Shown here: positions 36,254 through 48,383 of the stretch, one piece after another
How positions within the stretch are numbered: position 1 is the first letter of the stretch
Layout: each line of letters starts with the position of its first letter
Assembly (NCBI GenBank): GCA_963402885.1
Contig: OY727094.1
Coordinates: forward strand, 35,094,501 to 35,158,500
DNA: 64,000 nucleotides
Origin: Antedon bifida
Taxonomy: Eukaryota > Echinodermata > Crinoidea > Comatulida > Antedonidae
Reading direction: 5' to 3'
The notes under the pieces: model-generated
Told to the model about the DNA's origin: nothing
Databases searched by the model: none
The model's input: only the letters and a program-made list of their open reading frames with translations
Made by a program: the position numbers and the translations under genes

Positions 36254-36992
36254 CCAGGCAGGCTGCGGCACCAGTAGAGTCTAGCGTAATACCAAAACAG
36301 AAACAAACTATAAACACCCAGCTTACCTAAGTTTTGTGTGTCTTAGAAGAAACAAACTACAAACGGCCTAGGCCTAGGCCTTCTACACCTTTTATATTAA
36401 TTAATATTCATAAAGGCCGCGCTGTGTGGATTGATACCAAACCATTAACCACCTGCTGCTCTATAGAAACCAAAGAGCGCCTTCAACGGACAACATTAGA
36501 CCGTACTAGTTTTTGAAAAATAATTTATTTTACCAATTTAATTTTTCCTCACTATGTCGATCGATGTGTCAAAATATAACCCAATTCGTTTATTTTTTGT
36601 TCAATCAGCATTAAATACAATGCAACAACAATTGTTTTGTAATATTGTCGGCACAGTGACGATGCGATAATGCTGAGTCATCATGAGGACGGTACAAAGA
36701 TGCAACAGCATAGCATAAAAACAATATCAAATGTAAAAGGTATAAAAATGATGAATGCCGACTGGACAAAGAAAGACAATGGAAGAATATGAGAATTGTT
36801 TGAAGGTTTGCATGAAGAAATCAAATGTTTATATAAAGTTTGCAGTACATCTCCAATTAGTTCTGAATGAATGAATTGAGTTTTTCGACGTTTCAATCAA
36901 TAATTTACTTTGATGATCGTCCAGTCTGAGAAAACAAACTCCTCACTCCTAAGGACGATCATAATATTTATGGATGGGACGATAAAAGCATA

Positions 36993-39686
36993 CAGTCGGA
37001 AAGCCGCGTTGGTAACGCATCACTGATTTCATTCATTGTGAGGGCGCGCTTCGTGGAAAATGTTGGAATTTTTGCTATTTTAGTACACTTAGAAAATGGT
37101 ATAATTTTGATATTAAATGAAATCAATAAACGTATTTCAATAGTTGAACTACAAGCGTAAATAATGAAAAAAACTGTGATCTAAATTCCACAGATTTTTT
37201 GTTTCAAGAAATATCATTATTTCATGTATAAACTTTTTTACTTTAATTTTTTTTTAAATGATGGTAAAAAATCATTAAATTTCATATTTTCTAGATAAGG
37301 TTTCAAAGCGAATTTAAAATCCTTTCAAGATAAACTATTAAGCTATCTATTAAAATAAAAATCTAATTTTAAGCTTTCTTGGGATGCAACTCCCACTAAT
37401 CAAACCAAACCTACTACATTTCTGTTCTGTTTCGATCGAAAAATCGCCATTTTGAAACTTTGTTTACGTTTTACGAAGCTGGTACGAATCGTCCCGGACT
37501 GAATCGTGTCTGTGTTCAATACGGTTTTCATGCAGGCGTATTACGTCATAGGCCTAAGATTTCAATTTGCTCCCCGATTATTGTTCTATTTGGTTTCTGA
37601 GCTAGGAAAGGCTACCTACTATAATTACTTACTTGATTTCTAGCCTAGCTAGGCCTAAAAATAGTATTTTCTAGGCCTAGCTAGGCTGAGTAATTCTGAT
37701 ATAATAATACTAATATTAGATACACCCTAGTGAGTGTTAATAATAGTAGCTGGGTATTCTATAGTCTAGGCTGGTGGTAGGTCTATCCCAGCTCTGCTCA
37801 TATACCAAGCAAGAAGAAGCCTGAAGGAGAAACTAGGCCCAGAACAAATAAAAAACTGTTAAAAAAACAATAAATGGAAAAATAAAAAAAAATAACCCAT
37901 TTTCAATTTATATATGGGGAATGTTTTATAAAATCGGGCATGTTTGTTTCAGAGACTCAAACGTGTATTTTTATATGGTCATGTTTTTAAAAAAGATAAT
38001 TATGGGCCCAGCTGAAACCAAGATATAAAAATATAAGTCCATCATTTACTTGAGTATTGTTACAGTGATTGGTTGGTACTCAGTATTTCAGTATCTGGCA
38101 GTAAATGTCACACTTGTATATAAATATTACTTTATTAGATACAACTTGCATTTCACACAAGCAACCAATTTTTTTTTTACGTATACAGAATGTGAAAAAG
38201 CAGTTTTTAATACAAATATCTTTCAAACAATACTGATATAAATAGTAAATACTACTACTGTATATATTATTTAAATAGCACCTTGTTCATCAAACATAAC
38301 AAACTAGCTAGGCCTATATCATATTAACTTATGTGAGTCTTACGGTTGTACTGATTTTATGATTGTTTTATATGTTTATATTGTATGTATCTGTGTGACT
38401 CTGGTTAATAAAGTAAATCAATCAATCAATTGCAACTTAATTTATATCTTATCATTGACTGATCTGAAACGCTTCTAAAACTTGAATGCGTATGAATGTA
38501 TATGTTATATTATTATTAGCGAATAAAATGAAAAACTATCAGCTGCAGCAATGATATTGAAATCGAAAAAACCATTACAGCTTCCACCGTCCAACCTCAT
38601 ATTGAAGAACGAGACAGAAAATCGTCGAGTCTTGATACCAACAAAAAACCTAAAATGAAAATGAAGAGCTGAAATGTAATGAATGAAACTATTTAAATAA
38701 TTGTCACTATGATATGAACAAAACATTGCATCGTTATACAGTATAATTATTCAACAACCTGAAAACATTTTCAGATATAGGCCTACCATGAAAAAGCAGC
38801 AAATACAACATTTCCTTATGTCTGTTTATTGTAATAATTAATAATATTATAAATAAATTGTATCCCTCAGTTGTCAATAATTTTACTATAAATAAATATT
38901 TAACTATATAGAATAGGTAGGCCTATACCTGTATCAGGCTGCGATTTGCTTAATTATCTTTTTAAAACTTCCCAATGCATCTTCAATATAGAGTAGGATT
39001 GTAACGATACTTTAATAAAACTAAATTGTAACTAAAGTATTTAAATTATTAACAGAACATGTTACTAGGCCTAGGCCGATATAATACGACAACGATCCAC
39101 CAGGTCGTGCATATACTCACCTACAACAACCACAATCAACACACCATGCACCACACACGACGGAACTAGTGCCGCGAGACGTAACAATATATGACATGAG
39201 GACCTTTTTTAAAATGTTCGCTATAGGAAGCTTAAATAGGGTTTCAAGCCAATTTTAACGTAAAACAGACTATTGATACTTACTCTATCCATATACGTCG
39301 GTTTTTTGGTAATTCACTGTATGGGATGCAAATCCCACTAATGGAAAATTTGTAAACAAACACCTGTTAGAAAACTTCAGTTTTGACGGACGCACACGAA
39401 CTTTGGAAAGAAATTGTCGCTGACAACAAATCCAACAAATTATTCAGAAAATTAGGTGACCTGCGACATCTTAAACATATAAGGAACTGATCTTACCATA
39501 TATGGTTAATTTTTCGCCTACTAATGTTTATTAAACAGCTATTAAATAACGTATACTTTATGCTAATGTTTTCGCGCGAAACGTTGATGCTTCTGTGCCG
39601 AGAGAGGGCTTCTAAAATTTATGACGTCATGCGAAGTCGAAAATTCAGCGATAACGGTCATATTTCCCAACGCGGCTCTCCGACTG
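36993..39686. mobile_element. 2.7-kb TIR element, CAG...CTG ends, CATA target duplication (unit C)
   Basis: Left end CAGTCGGAAAGCCGCGTTGG; right end complement CAGTCGGAGAGCCGCGTTGG. CATA flanks both sides (36989-36992 and 39687-39690) and units A and B keep the empty site GATAAAAGCATATAATTG. No transposase could be recognised in the AT-rich interior. A GGGATGCAA(A/C)TCCCACTAAT segment occurs near both ends (about 37381 and 39325). The family is unassigned; a 2-bp TA duplication is an alternative reading. Confidence 0.75.
38340..38432 (+). mobile_element. Short LINE 3' tail nested in the 2.7-kb element
   Basis: GGTTAATAAAGTAAATCAATCAATCAAT resolves as an AATAAA-type signal followed by a (TCAA)n tail, as in CR1/L2-like LINE ends. 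The upstream extent is uncertain. Confidence 0.4.
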
Positions 39687-39949
39687 CATATAATTGATCG
39701 AAACGTCAGTTATTTTCAGAAGCAAAAATTATTTAAAAATTCTATTACATGTATTTATCCTCTTATACATTTAAACCGAGGGTTAATTCTGTGTGTTTTT
39801 CTAAAAATAGTATCTATGTAATTTTGAGTGAATAAGTATAGACTTCAGTAATCCTATTGTGCTTCTACAGAAAGACCTACACTAAACTGTTGAACAGCTT
39901 TTGTGACGTCACGGCCAAAGTCAATAGCGGCATGTGATCGTGATATTAA

Positions 39950-41740
39950 CGTTGACCTAAGTAAAAGGGTGAAGTTGCTTCCAAATGAATATTGGAATAA
40001 TTGATAGTTCTTTTGCAATTTATATTTATATAAGTGTGTTTGGGTAAAATCATCAGAATACCTACCAGAAAAATCACAAATTGCAATTTTAATATTAGTA
40101 TAAGTCGGACGGATACATTTGTTTGTTTGTTTGTTTTATTTGGTGCAATCAACATACCAAGGATTACCCATAGAGCTAAGCTTTCCAATGGGGTACAATC
40201 AACATACCAAGGATTACCCTTAGATCTAGAAGAGCTTTCCAATGGGGTACAATCTACATACCAAGGATTACCCTTAGATCTAGAAGAGCTTTCCAATGGG
40301 GTACAATCTACATACCAAGGATTACCCTTAGATCTAGAAGAGCTTTCCAATGGGGTACAATCAACATACCAAGGATTACCCTTAGATCTAGAAGAGCTTT
40401 CCAATGGGGTACACTCAACATACCAAGGATTACCCTTAGATCTAGAAGAGCTATCCAATGGGGTACAATCAACATACCAAGGATTACCCATAGAGCTAGA
40501 AGAGCTATCCAATGGGGTACAATCAACATACCAAGGATTACCCATAGAGCTAAGCTATTCAATGGGGTCCTTATAACAAAAACATAGAAACATTCACAAA
40601 AATATAACAACCGTTCACAATACATCAGTCTGGCTATGCACATTACTAATATAAAGCTTTATATATAGCACGGTTATACTCATTAGGTGTTTTTATACCT
40701 TTTATGTTTGATGGAACATTATTCCAATCTTGAATAGTATGATAATAAAATGTTTTTGAAGCTAACACTTTGATATTAGGAATTACAAAATGTTCATTAA
40801 TTTCCTTTCTTTCAACAAAATGCACTCCGTGTTTTGTGGGTGCACGGACAACTTATTTTGAACTACCACTTGTAACATAATTCCATACCATGACCTAGTT
40901 AATGTGAAATGTATAATGGATCACGATGAGCCACCAATAAGGCACTGTCATTGGCATATAATAATAGTTTGCAATCATTATCAATACAAATAGACATATC
41001 GATAATATAACAAATAAAAAGAAGCGGACCTAAAATACTGCCCTGTGAGTACATTGTAATGTTGGGGAAAAAGTGTTATCAATACAACGTCATGAGGTAA
41101 TTTCCCGATTGATCGTAATCAAAACGGTACTGGAGTCTGGGTTTGGTCAACTAGCGTTCCTGCGCCTAACTCGTCATCCATTCATAGAAGCCTTGGTGAA
41201 GTAAGCCTACGTGGTGGTAACGATAGAACGGTCCCGAGATAACGCCCTATACTTCGGCTTTAGTTGATAGAGGATTGAAATATTGTTAGAGATAGATGTT
41301 TGATTATGTGTAGATGTGTGACTTGTTCTATTATCCAAAATGATGTTCCGCATTTAGGAGATGAAGATAGTAGTTGGGTGTAATGATTTTGTATATCATT
41401 TAATTATCATAGACTGTATATTATGCGATAAATATTATTTTATATATATTTTTTAAATATTTATTGTTATGATTATAATAATAATAAAAAGATATTTGTT
41501 AGTATAAATTTAAAAAGCTAAAAAAAAAATAGATATAAGAGGTGTAAAATGATTAAATATATTTAGAGTTAGTATATGAATTATTGCACAAAGGGAGTTC
41601 AGATACCAGATCAGAAGCAATATTACAAAAATAGTTATTAAAATGATTAGATATAGTACAAGTTTTAAAACATTTATTGCCGTCTATATTTATACAAAAA
41701 TGTGAATTCTCATTTCTTTTAGTATTTAATTAATTAATTA
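39950..41740 (-). pseudogene. Decayed LINE (RT) relic, unit C, internally deleted
   Basis: Same relic as 1830-3900, but about 570 bp is missing (junction near 40803, CATTAATTTCC joined to TTTCTTTCAACAAAATGC). The loss includes the 18-bp minisatellite region. It also carries a 54-bp repeat array at its 3' side. Confidence 0.7.
40146..40560. repeat. 54-bp minisatellite, unit C only (about 8 copies)
   Basis: Unit CAATCAACATACCAAGGATT through TTTCCAATGGGGTA. Units A (about 2010-2065) and B (about 18095-18140) have a single copy. Because 54 is a multiple of three it opens long frames on both strands (STYQGLPLDLEE and NPWYVDCTPL repeats), which I take as non-coding. Confidence 0.85.
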
Positions 41741-41989
41741 GGTGTTTCAATAACATTCATTTTGCAGTTTTTAAATATTATTTAAAAAGATTCTAGGTAA
41801 TTTTCTAAAAATACTTTCTATGGAATTTTGAATTGGATATTTATAGACGTCGTACGACGCTGCCGATATAATCGTGTACATTGTGTTTCAACAGAAAGAC
41901 AGTTAGACCGTGGAAAAGTTTTTGTGACGTCACGGACAAAGTAAATATAGCATACATATTATACGTGGATTATGAATAACAATTACACA

Positions 41990-42120
41990 GTAGTTGACGT
42001 CAAAGGGAGTGGGTGCAGTTGCTGCTACAAATCGTCACATTTGACTGTATCGGAATATTGATAGTCCAGATACGAGGAGATCCATGAGTTACAGTCCAGT
42101 CTTAAGCCAATTGTAAGTTT
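41990..42120. repeat. Single 140-bp TTGACGTCAA unit (unit C)
   Basis: One copy of the block that is triplicated in units A and B. In unit C it is separated from the NLR by about 13 kb of repeats and a LINE. Confidence 0.65.
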
Positions 42121-42505
42121 ACAATATTTCATTAATATAGTTCGGAACAAGAATAGAGAAGTATAATTCTGATGGTTATGCTTCCATGGTTATTTGGAGG
42201 AGGGTGTGGGTTGTGGTAAATGTCTTGTTAATATCACTGAACGTACTATTCTGTGTGCCACACACTAATCGTCAACAAACAACGAGTTCTCTGTCAGTAA
42301 TTGCCGAACCTAATCATAATCTTAAATGTAGCAGGACAGTATTGTTAATTGAAATTGGTTTCTAGACAAATCGTTGTGCAAGATAATTGACGTTTTTCGA
42401 GTCTCGAAAACGAAAAAAAAAATGAATCAATTTGGAATGGCGGAATTCCATGATATTTATCTTGGCAATTTTATGATGTTTGAACTTGCCTGTTTGCAGC
42501 CGGTT

Positions 42506-44432
42506 GTATAAATTGACGATCACTTTAAGCTTCCGTAGGTATGCATAAATTGGTAGTAACTTTAAGCTTCCGTAGGTATGCATAAATTGATGGTAACTTT
42601 AAGCTTCCGTAGGTATGCATAAATTGGTGGTAACTTTAAGCTTCCGTAGGTATGCATAAATTGGTGGTAACTTTAAGCTTCCGTAGGTATGCATAAATTG
42701 GTGGTAACTTTAAGCTTCCGTAGGTATGCATAAATTGGTGGTAACTTTAAGGTTCCGTAGGTATGCATAAATTGGTGGTCACTTTAAGCTTCCGTAGGTA
42801 TGCATAAATTGGTGGTCACTTTAAGCTTCCGTAGGTATGCATAAATTGGTGGTAACTTTAAGCTTCCGTAGGTATGCATAAATTGGTGGTAACTTTAAGC
42901 TTCCGTAGGTATGCATAAATTGGTGGTAACTTTAAGCTTCCGTAGGTATGCATAAATTGGTGGTAACTTTAAGCTTCCGTAGGTATGCATAAATTGGTGG
43001 TCACTTTAAGCTTCCGTAGGTATGCATAAATTGGTGGTAACTTTAAGCTTCCGTAGGTATGCATAAATTGGTGGTAACTTTAAGCTTCCGTAGGTATGCA
43101 TAAATTGGTGGTAACTTTAAGCTTCCGTAGGTATGCATAAATTGGTGGTCACTTTAAGCTTCCGTAGGTATGCATAAATTGGTGGTCACTTTAAGCTTCC
43201 GTAGGTATGCATAAATTGGTGGTAACTTTAAGCTTCCGTAGGTATGCATAAATTGGTGGTAACTTTAAGCTTCCGTAGGTATGCATAAATTGATGGTCAC
43301 TTTAAGCTTCCGTAGGTATGCATAAATTGGTGGTCACTTTAAGCTTCCGTAGGTATGCATAAATTGGTGGTCACTTTAAGCTTCCGTAGGTATGCATAAA
43401 TTGGTGGTAACTTTAAGCTTCCGTAGGTATGCATAAATTGATGGTCACTTTAAGCTTCCGTAGGTATGCATAAATTGGTGGTCACTTTAAGCTTCCGTAG
43501 GTATGCATAAATTGGTGGTAACTTTAAGCTTCCGTAGGTATGCATAAATTGGTGGTAACTTTAAGCTTCCGTAGGTATGCATAAATTGGTGGTAACTTTA
43601 AGCTTCCGTAGGTATGCATAAATTGGTGGTAACTTTAAGCTTCCGTAGGTATACATAAATTGGTGGTAACTTTAAGCTTCCGTAGGTATGCATAAATTGG
43701 TGGTAACTTTAAGCTTCCGTAGGTATGCATAAATTGGTGGTCACTTTAAGCTTCCGTAGGTATGCATAAATTGGTGGTCACTTTAAGCTTCCGTAGGTAT
43801 GCATAAATTGGTGGTAACTTTAAGCTTCCGTAGGTATGCATAAATTGGTGGTAACTTTAAGCTTCCGTAGGTATGCATAAATTGATGGTCACTTTAAGCT
43901 TCCGTAGGTATGCATAAATTGGTGGTCACTTTAAGCTTCCGTAGGTATGCATAAATTGGTGGTCACTTTAAGCTTCCGTAGGTATGCATAAATTGGTGGT
44001 AACTTTAAGCTTCCGTAGGTATGCATAAATTGATGGTCACTTTAAGCTTCCGTAGGTATGCATAAATTGGTGGTCACTTTAAGCTTCCGTAGGTATGCAT
44101 AAATTGGTGGTAACTTTAAGCTTCCGTAGGTATGCATAAATTGGTGGTAACTTTAAGCTTCCGTAGGTATGCATAAATTGGTGGTCACTTTAAGCTTCCG
44201 TAGGTATGCATAAATTGGTGGTCACTTTAAGCTTCCGTAGGTATGCATAAATTGGTGGTAACTTTAAGCTTCCGTAGGTATGCATAAATTGATGGTCACT
44301 TTAAGCTTCCGTAGGTATGCATAAATTGATGGTCACTTTAAGCTTCCGTAGGTATGCATAAATTGGTGGTCACTTTAAGCTTCCGTAGGTATGCATAAAT
44401 TGGTGGTCACTTTAAGCTTCCGTAGGTATGCA
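42506..44432. repeat. 37-bp minisatellite, about 52 copies, with higher-order structure
   Basis: Unit AACTTTAAGCTTCCGTAGGT then ATGCATAAATTGGTGGT (37 bp, one HindIII-type AAGCTT each). Two variable positions (TAAC/TCAC and TTGGTGG/TTGATGG) mark the copies. A 12-unit variant pattern starting at about 43145 recurs at about 43737, offset by 16 units (592 bp), so a block was duplicated. The period is not a multiple of three and no ORF runs through it. Confidence 0.9.
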
Positions 44433-44669
44433 TTAAACTTTATTTTAGTGTACCATTATACAAACTACAGTACTCCAAATGTCTCCTTTTACCTCTAGAG
44501 GGCTCACTTCCGTGTGACAAACCCATCACAGGTTATTTCAAATAAAATAATGAACTACGCTCTTTTTTTTGGTTTACTTTATTTAAACTAACAGTATGAA
44601 AACCAACTGTTAATGTAATACATTACTCGTATAGGAGTTGATTATTCAATGAATAATTTTTACCCAAAT
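44433..44669. other. Spacer between the 37-bp and 45-bp arrays
   Basis: About 240 bp of single-copy AT-rich sequence. Nothing recognised. Confidence 0.5.
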
Positions 44670-47061
44670 GTAGTAATGCGTTGAACCATTGACAATCTTA
44701 AAAGAGTCGGCTTTGTAGTAATGCGTTGCACCATTGACAATCTTAAAAGAGTCGGCTTTGTAGTAATGCGTTGCACCATTGACAATCTTAAAAGAGTCGG
44801 CTTTGTAGTAATGCGTTGAACCATTGACAATCTTAAAAGAGTCGGCTTTGTAGTAATGCGTTGAACCATTGACAATCTTAAAAGAGTCGGCTTTGTAGTA
44901 ATGCGTTGAACCATTGACAATCTTAAAAGAGTCGGCTTTGTAGTAATGCGTTGCACCATTGACAATCTTAAAAGAGTCTGCTTTGTAGTAATGCGTTGCA
45001 CCATTGACAATCTTAAAAGAGTCGGCTTTGTAGTAATGCGTTGCACCATTGACAATCTTAAAAGAGTCGGCGTTGTAGTAATGCGTTGCACCATTGACAA
45101 TCTTAAAAGAGTCGGCGTTGTAGTAATGCGTTGCAACATTGACAATCTTAAAAGAGTCGGCTTTGTAGTAATGCGTTGCACCATTGACAATCTTAAAAGA
45201 GTCGGCTTTGTAGTAATGCGTTGCACCATTGACAATCTTAAAAGAGTCGGCGTTGTAGTAATGCGTTGCAACATTGACAATCTTAAAAGAGTCTGCTTTG
45301 TAGTAATGCGTTGAACCATTGACAATCTTAAAAGAGTCGGCGTTGTAGTAATGCGTTGAACCATTGACAATCCTAAAAGAGTCTGCTTTGTAGTAATGCG
45401 TTGCACCATTGACAATCTTAAAAGAGTCGGCGTTGTAGTAATGCGTTGAACCATTGACAATCTTAAAAGAGTCGGCTTTGTAGTAATGCGTTGCAACATT
45501 GACAATCCTAAAAGAGTCTGCTTTGTAGTAATGCGTTGCACCATTGACAATCCTAAAAGAGTCGGCTTTGTAGTAATGCGTTGCACCATTGACAATCTTA
45601 AAAGAGTCGGCTTTGTAGTAATGCGTTGCACCATTGACAATCTTAAAAGAGTCTGCTTTGTAGTAATGCGTTGCAACATTGACAATCCTAAAAGAGTCTG
45701 CTTTGTAGTAATGCGTTGCACCATTGACAATCTTAAAAGAGTCGGCTTTGTAGTAATGCGTTGAACCATTGACAATCTTAAAAGAGTCTGCTTTGTAGTA
45801 ATGCGTTGAACCATTGACAATCTTAAAAGAGTCTGCTTTGTAGTAATGCGTTGCAACATTGACAATCCTAAAAGAGTCTGCTTTGTAGTAATGCGTTGCA
45901 CCATTGACAATCTTAAAAGAGTCGGCTTTGTAGTAATGCGTTGCACCATTGACAATCTTAAAAGAGTCGGCGTTGTAGTAATGCGTTGAACCATTGACAA
46001 TCTTAAAAGAGTCGGCTTTGTAGTAATGCGTTGCACCATTGACAATCCTAAAAGAGTCGGCTTTGTAGTAATGCGTTGCAACATTGACAATCTTAAAAGA
46101 GTCTGCTTTGTAGTAATGCGTTGCACCATTGGCAATCTTAAAAGAGTCGGCTTTGTAGTAATGCGTTGAACCATTGACAATCTTAAAAGAGTCGGCGTTG
46201 TAGTAATGCGTTGCACCATTGACAATCTTAAAACAGTCGGCTTTGTAGTAATGCGTTGCACCATTGACAATCTTAAAAGAGTCGGCTTTGTAGTAATGCG
46301 TTGCACCATTGACAATCTTAAAAGAGTCGGCTTTGTAGTAATGCGTTGCACCATTGACAATCCTAAAAGAGTCGGCTTTGTAGTAATGCGTTGAACCATT
46401 GACAATCTTAAAAGAGTCGGCTTTGTAGTAATGCGTTGCAACATTGACAATCTTAAAAGAGTCGGCTTTGTAGTAATGCGTTGCACCATTGACAATCCTA
46501 AAAGAGTCGGCTTTGTAGTAATGCGTTGAACCATTGACAATCTTAAAAGAGTCGGCTTTGTAGTAATGCGTTGCAACATTGACAATCTTAAAAGAGTCGG
46601 CTTTGTAGTAATGCGTTGCACCATTGACAATCCTAAAAGAGTCGGCTTTGTAGTAAATGCGTTGCACCATTGACAATCCTAAAAGAGTCTGCTTTGTAGT
46701 AACGCGTTGCAACATTGACAATCCTAAAAGAGTCGGCTTTGTAGTAAATGCGTTGCACCATTGACAATCCTAAAAGAGTCTGCTTTGTAGTAACGCGTTG
46801 CAACATTGACAATCTTAAAAGAGTCGGCTTTGTAGTAAATGCGTTGCACCATTGACAATCCTAAAAGAGTCGGCTTTGTAGTAATGCGTTGAACCATTGA
46901 CAATCTTAAAAGAGTCTGCTTTGTAGTAATGCGTTGCACCATTGACAATCTTAAAAGAGTCGGCTTTGTAGTAATGCGTTGCACCATTGACAATCTTAAA
47001 AGAGTCGGCTTTGTAGTAATGCGTTGCACCATTGACAATCTTAAAAGAGTCGGCTTTGTAG
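44670..47061. repeat. 45-bp minisatellite, left part (about 53 copies)
   Basis: Unit GTAGTAATGCGTTGCACCAT then TGACAATCTTAAAAGAGTCG then GCTTT. Recurrent single-base variants occur (CACC/AACC/CAAC, CTTA/CCTA, GGCTTT/TGCTTT/GGCGTT). A 45-bp period leaves all frames periodic, which explains ORFs of up to 691 residues on the minus strand and shorter ones on the plus strand. I do not annotate a protein. Confidence 0.92.
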
Positions 47062-47063
47062 AA

Positions 47064-47330
47064 TGGTAAAGAGTCGCTTGAGAATGGTAAAGAGTCGCTT
47101 TCCAATCGAGTTCGAACAATACCATGAAAGCCCCAGTGGTCTAATGGTTGGGACATCTGCATATCAAGCAGGCGGTCCGAGTTCGAGTCTCGGTTGTGGC
47201 GACTTTTTCTCATTCTCACTGATTTCCTCATCTTTATCGTTTCAAATTAATTAATTAAATTTCAGTATATCACCGGGCGGTTTAGAATTAATGTTCTTTG
47301 CCTGTTCTGTTTATATATATATATATATGC
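47064..47330 (+). mobile_element. tRNA-derived SINE, copy 1
   Basis: A 5' leader (GAGAATGGTAAAGAGTCGCT, CCAATCGAGTTCGAACAATA) is followed by a tRNA-like head at 47130-47201 and a tail with TCTCATTCTCACTGATTTCC, ATATCACCGGGCGGTTTAGA and (TA)n. The same leader, head and tail recur on the minus strand at about 56440-56690, and tail pieces alone recur nearby, which identifies a dispersed repeat. Confidence 0.75.
47130..47201 (+). tRNA. tRNA-like SINE head, anticodon position reads ATC
   Basis: A 72-nt cloverleaf can be drawn: acceptor GCCCCAG/TTGTGGC (one mismatch), D arm GTCT...GGAC, anticodon stem TCTGC/GCAGG with loop ATATCAA, T arm CCGAG-TTCGAGT-CTCGG. The body and A-box (TGGTCTAATGG) resemble tRNA-Glu, but the anticodon triplet is ATC. 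Because it is part of a repeat it is probably a SINE promoter and not a working tRNA. Confidence 0.55.
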
Positions 47331-47339
47331 ATGGGCGAT

Positions 47340-47470
47340 TTTTTTTTTTTTTTCTCATTTTCACATATTTCCTCGCCTTTTATCGTTTCTAATTAATTAA
47401 ATTTCTGTATATCACAGAGCGGTTTAGAATTAATGTTCTATGTCTGATGTGTTTATGCATATATGTATAT
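47340..47470 (+). mobile_element. SINE tail fragment
   Basis: Degenerate repeat of the SINE tail without the tRNA head (TTTCTCATTTTCACATATTTC, then CGGTTTAGAATTAATGTTCT and a TA-rich end), directly behind copy 1. Confidence 0.6.
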
Positions 47471-48383
47471 ATGCACATATTACTATGACTAATGTCTTTT
47501 ACTTATTCACTTGATCGTAATATTTGATATTGAAATCAAGTTATTTGATAATTGGTATATCTTTCTTCATTTTAATACCTTATTATGTTATTACGACTAC
47601 TATTCAAAAATTGTGACAATTGACTGCTCCAGGAGCAGCCCAGTTGGCTCTATCGTATACTGTATATTTCCTCTATGTTTATACAAATACTTTATTATAT
47701 ATTATTCTCTTTGATTTTCCACCTCCGTTGCGTTTATATATTTGGCTCTATATAATATAGCCTATATATATATACTCCATACTTTTATTTTATCATTACT
47801 ATTTTTTACATTTTTGTTTTAATTTGTTGTTAAAACAAGTAGTACTATTATTATTCGACTAGTACTATCTTTAATGACTTTTCCAACATTTTGTTACTAT
47901 TTTGTATTGCAATATTGCATTTGATCGTATTATTTAATACTCGTAGTAACTGGATATTGAAACTAAGGTAAATAATTGATTGTACTAATAGTATATATCT
48001 ATTTATTGTTGACTATCAAGGCCCTACATAGCAATATTTACTACTATCAATATCAATATTTTACTCTATGAAACACGTACACCGTATTACAATTATTACT
48101 ACTACGATATTTGTTTCATTGTAATTTAATTAATTTTTATTCACTGTACTACAAATATATAAATAAATAGTATAATTAATAGTAAACAACCAACCTAGAT
48201 GCCTAAATTCAAAACTTCCATATTATGCAATTTAATGTATTGAATGTGCGATTATAGCAATATTACTCATTCTTCTGATAACTCGTACATTTAAAATCTT
48301 CAATATATTTTATGTGTGTACATGCATATGCATTAATTTAGTAATTACTATTTTTTTTCCTTTTACAATATCAACGTATATCA
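47471..48383 (+). other. Putative LINE 5' untranslated region
   Basis: About 0.9 kb of AT-rich sequence ahead of the LINE ORF, with no other ORF or repeat of note. The 5' end of the element cannot be placed exactly because the SINE lies next to it. Confidence 0.45.

Noticed and set aside
40034..40643. Repeat ORFs of 180-199 aa (STYQGLPLDLEE, NPWYVDCTPL)
   Set aside because: Frames of the 54-bp minisatellite, absent as repeats from units A and B; no domain.
44646..46721. Long minus-strand ORFs (691 and 656 aa, HYYKADSFKIVNGAT and RITTKPTLLRLSMVQ repeats) and similar ORFs at 51934-54992
   Set aside because: They are the 45-bp minisatellite read in different frames; both strands are open because 45 is a multiple of three. 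No start context, splice signals or non-repetitive coding flank.
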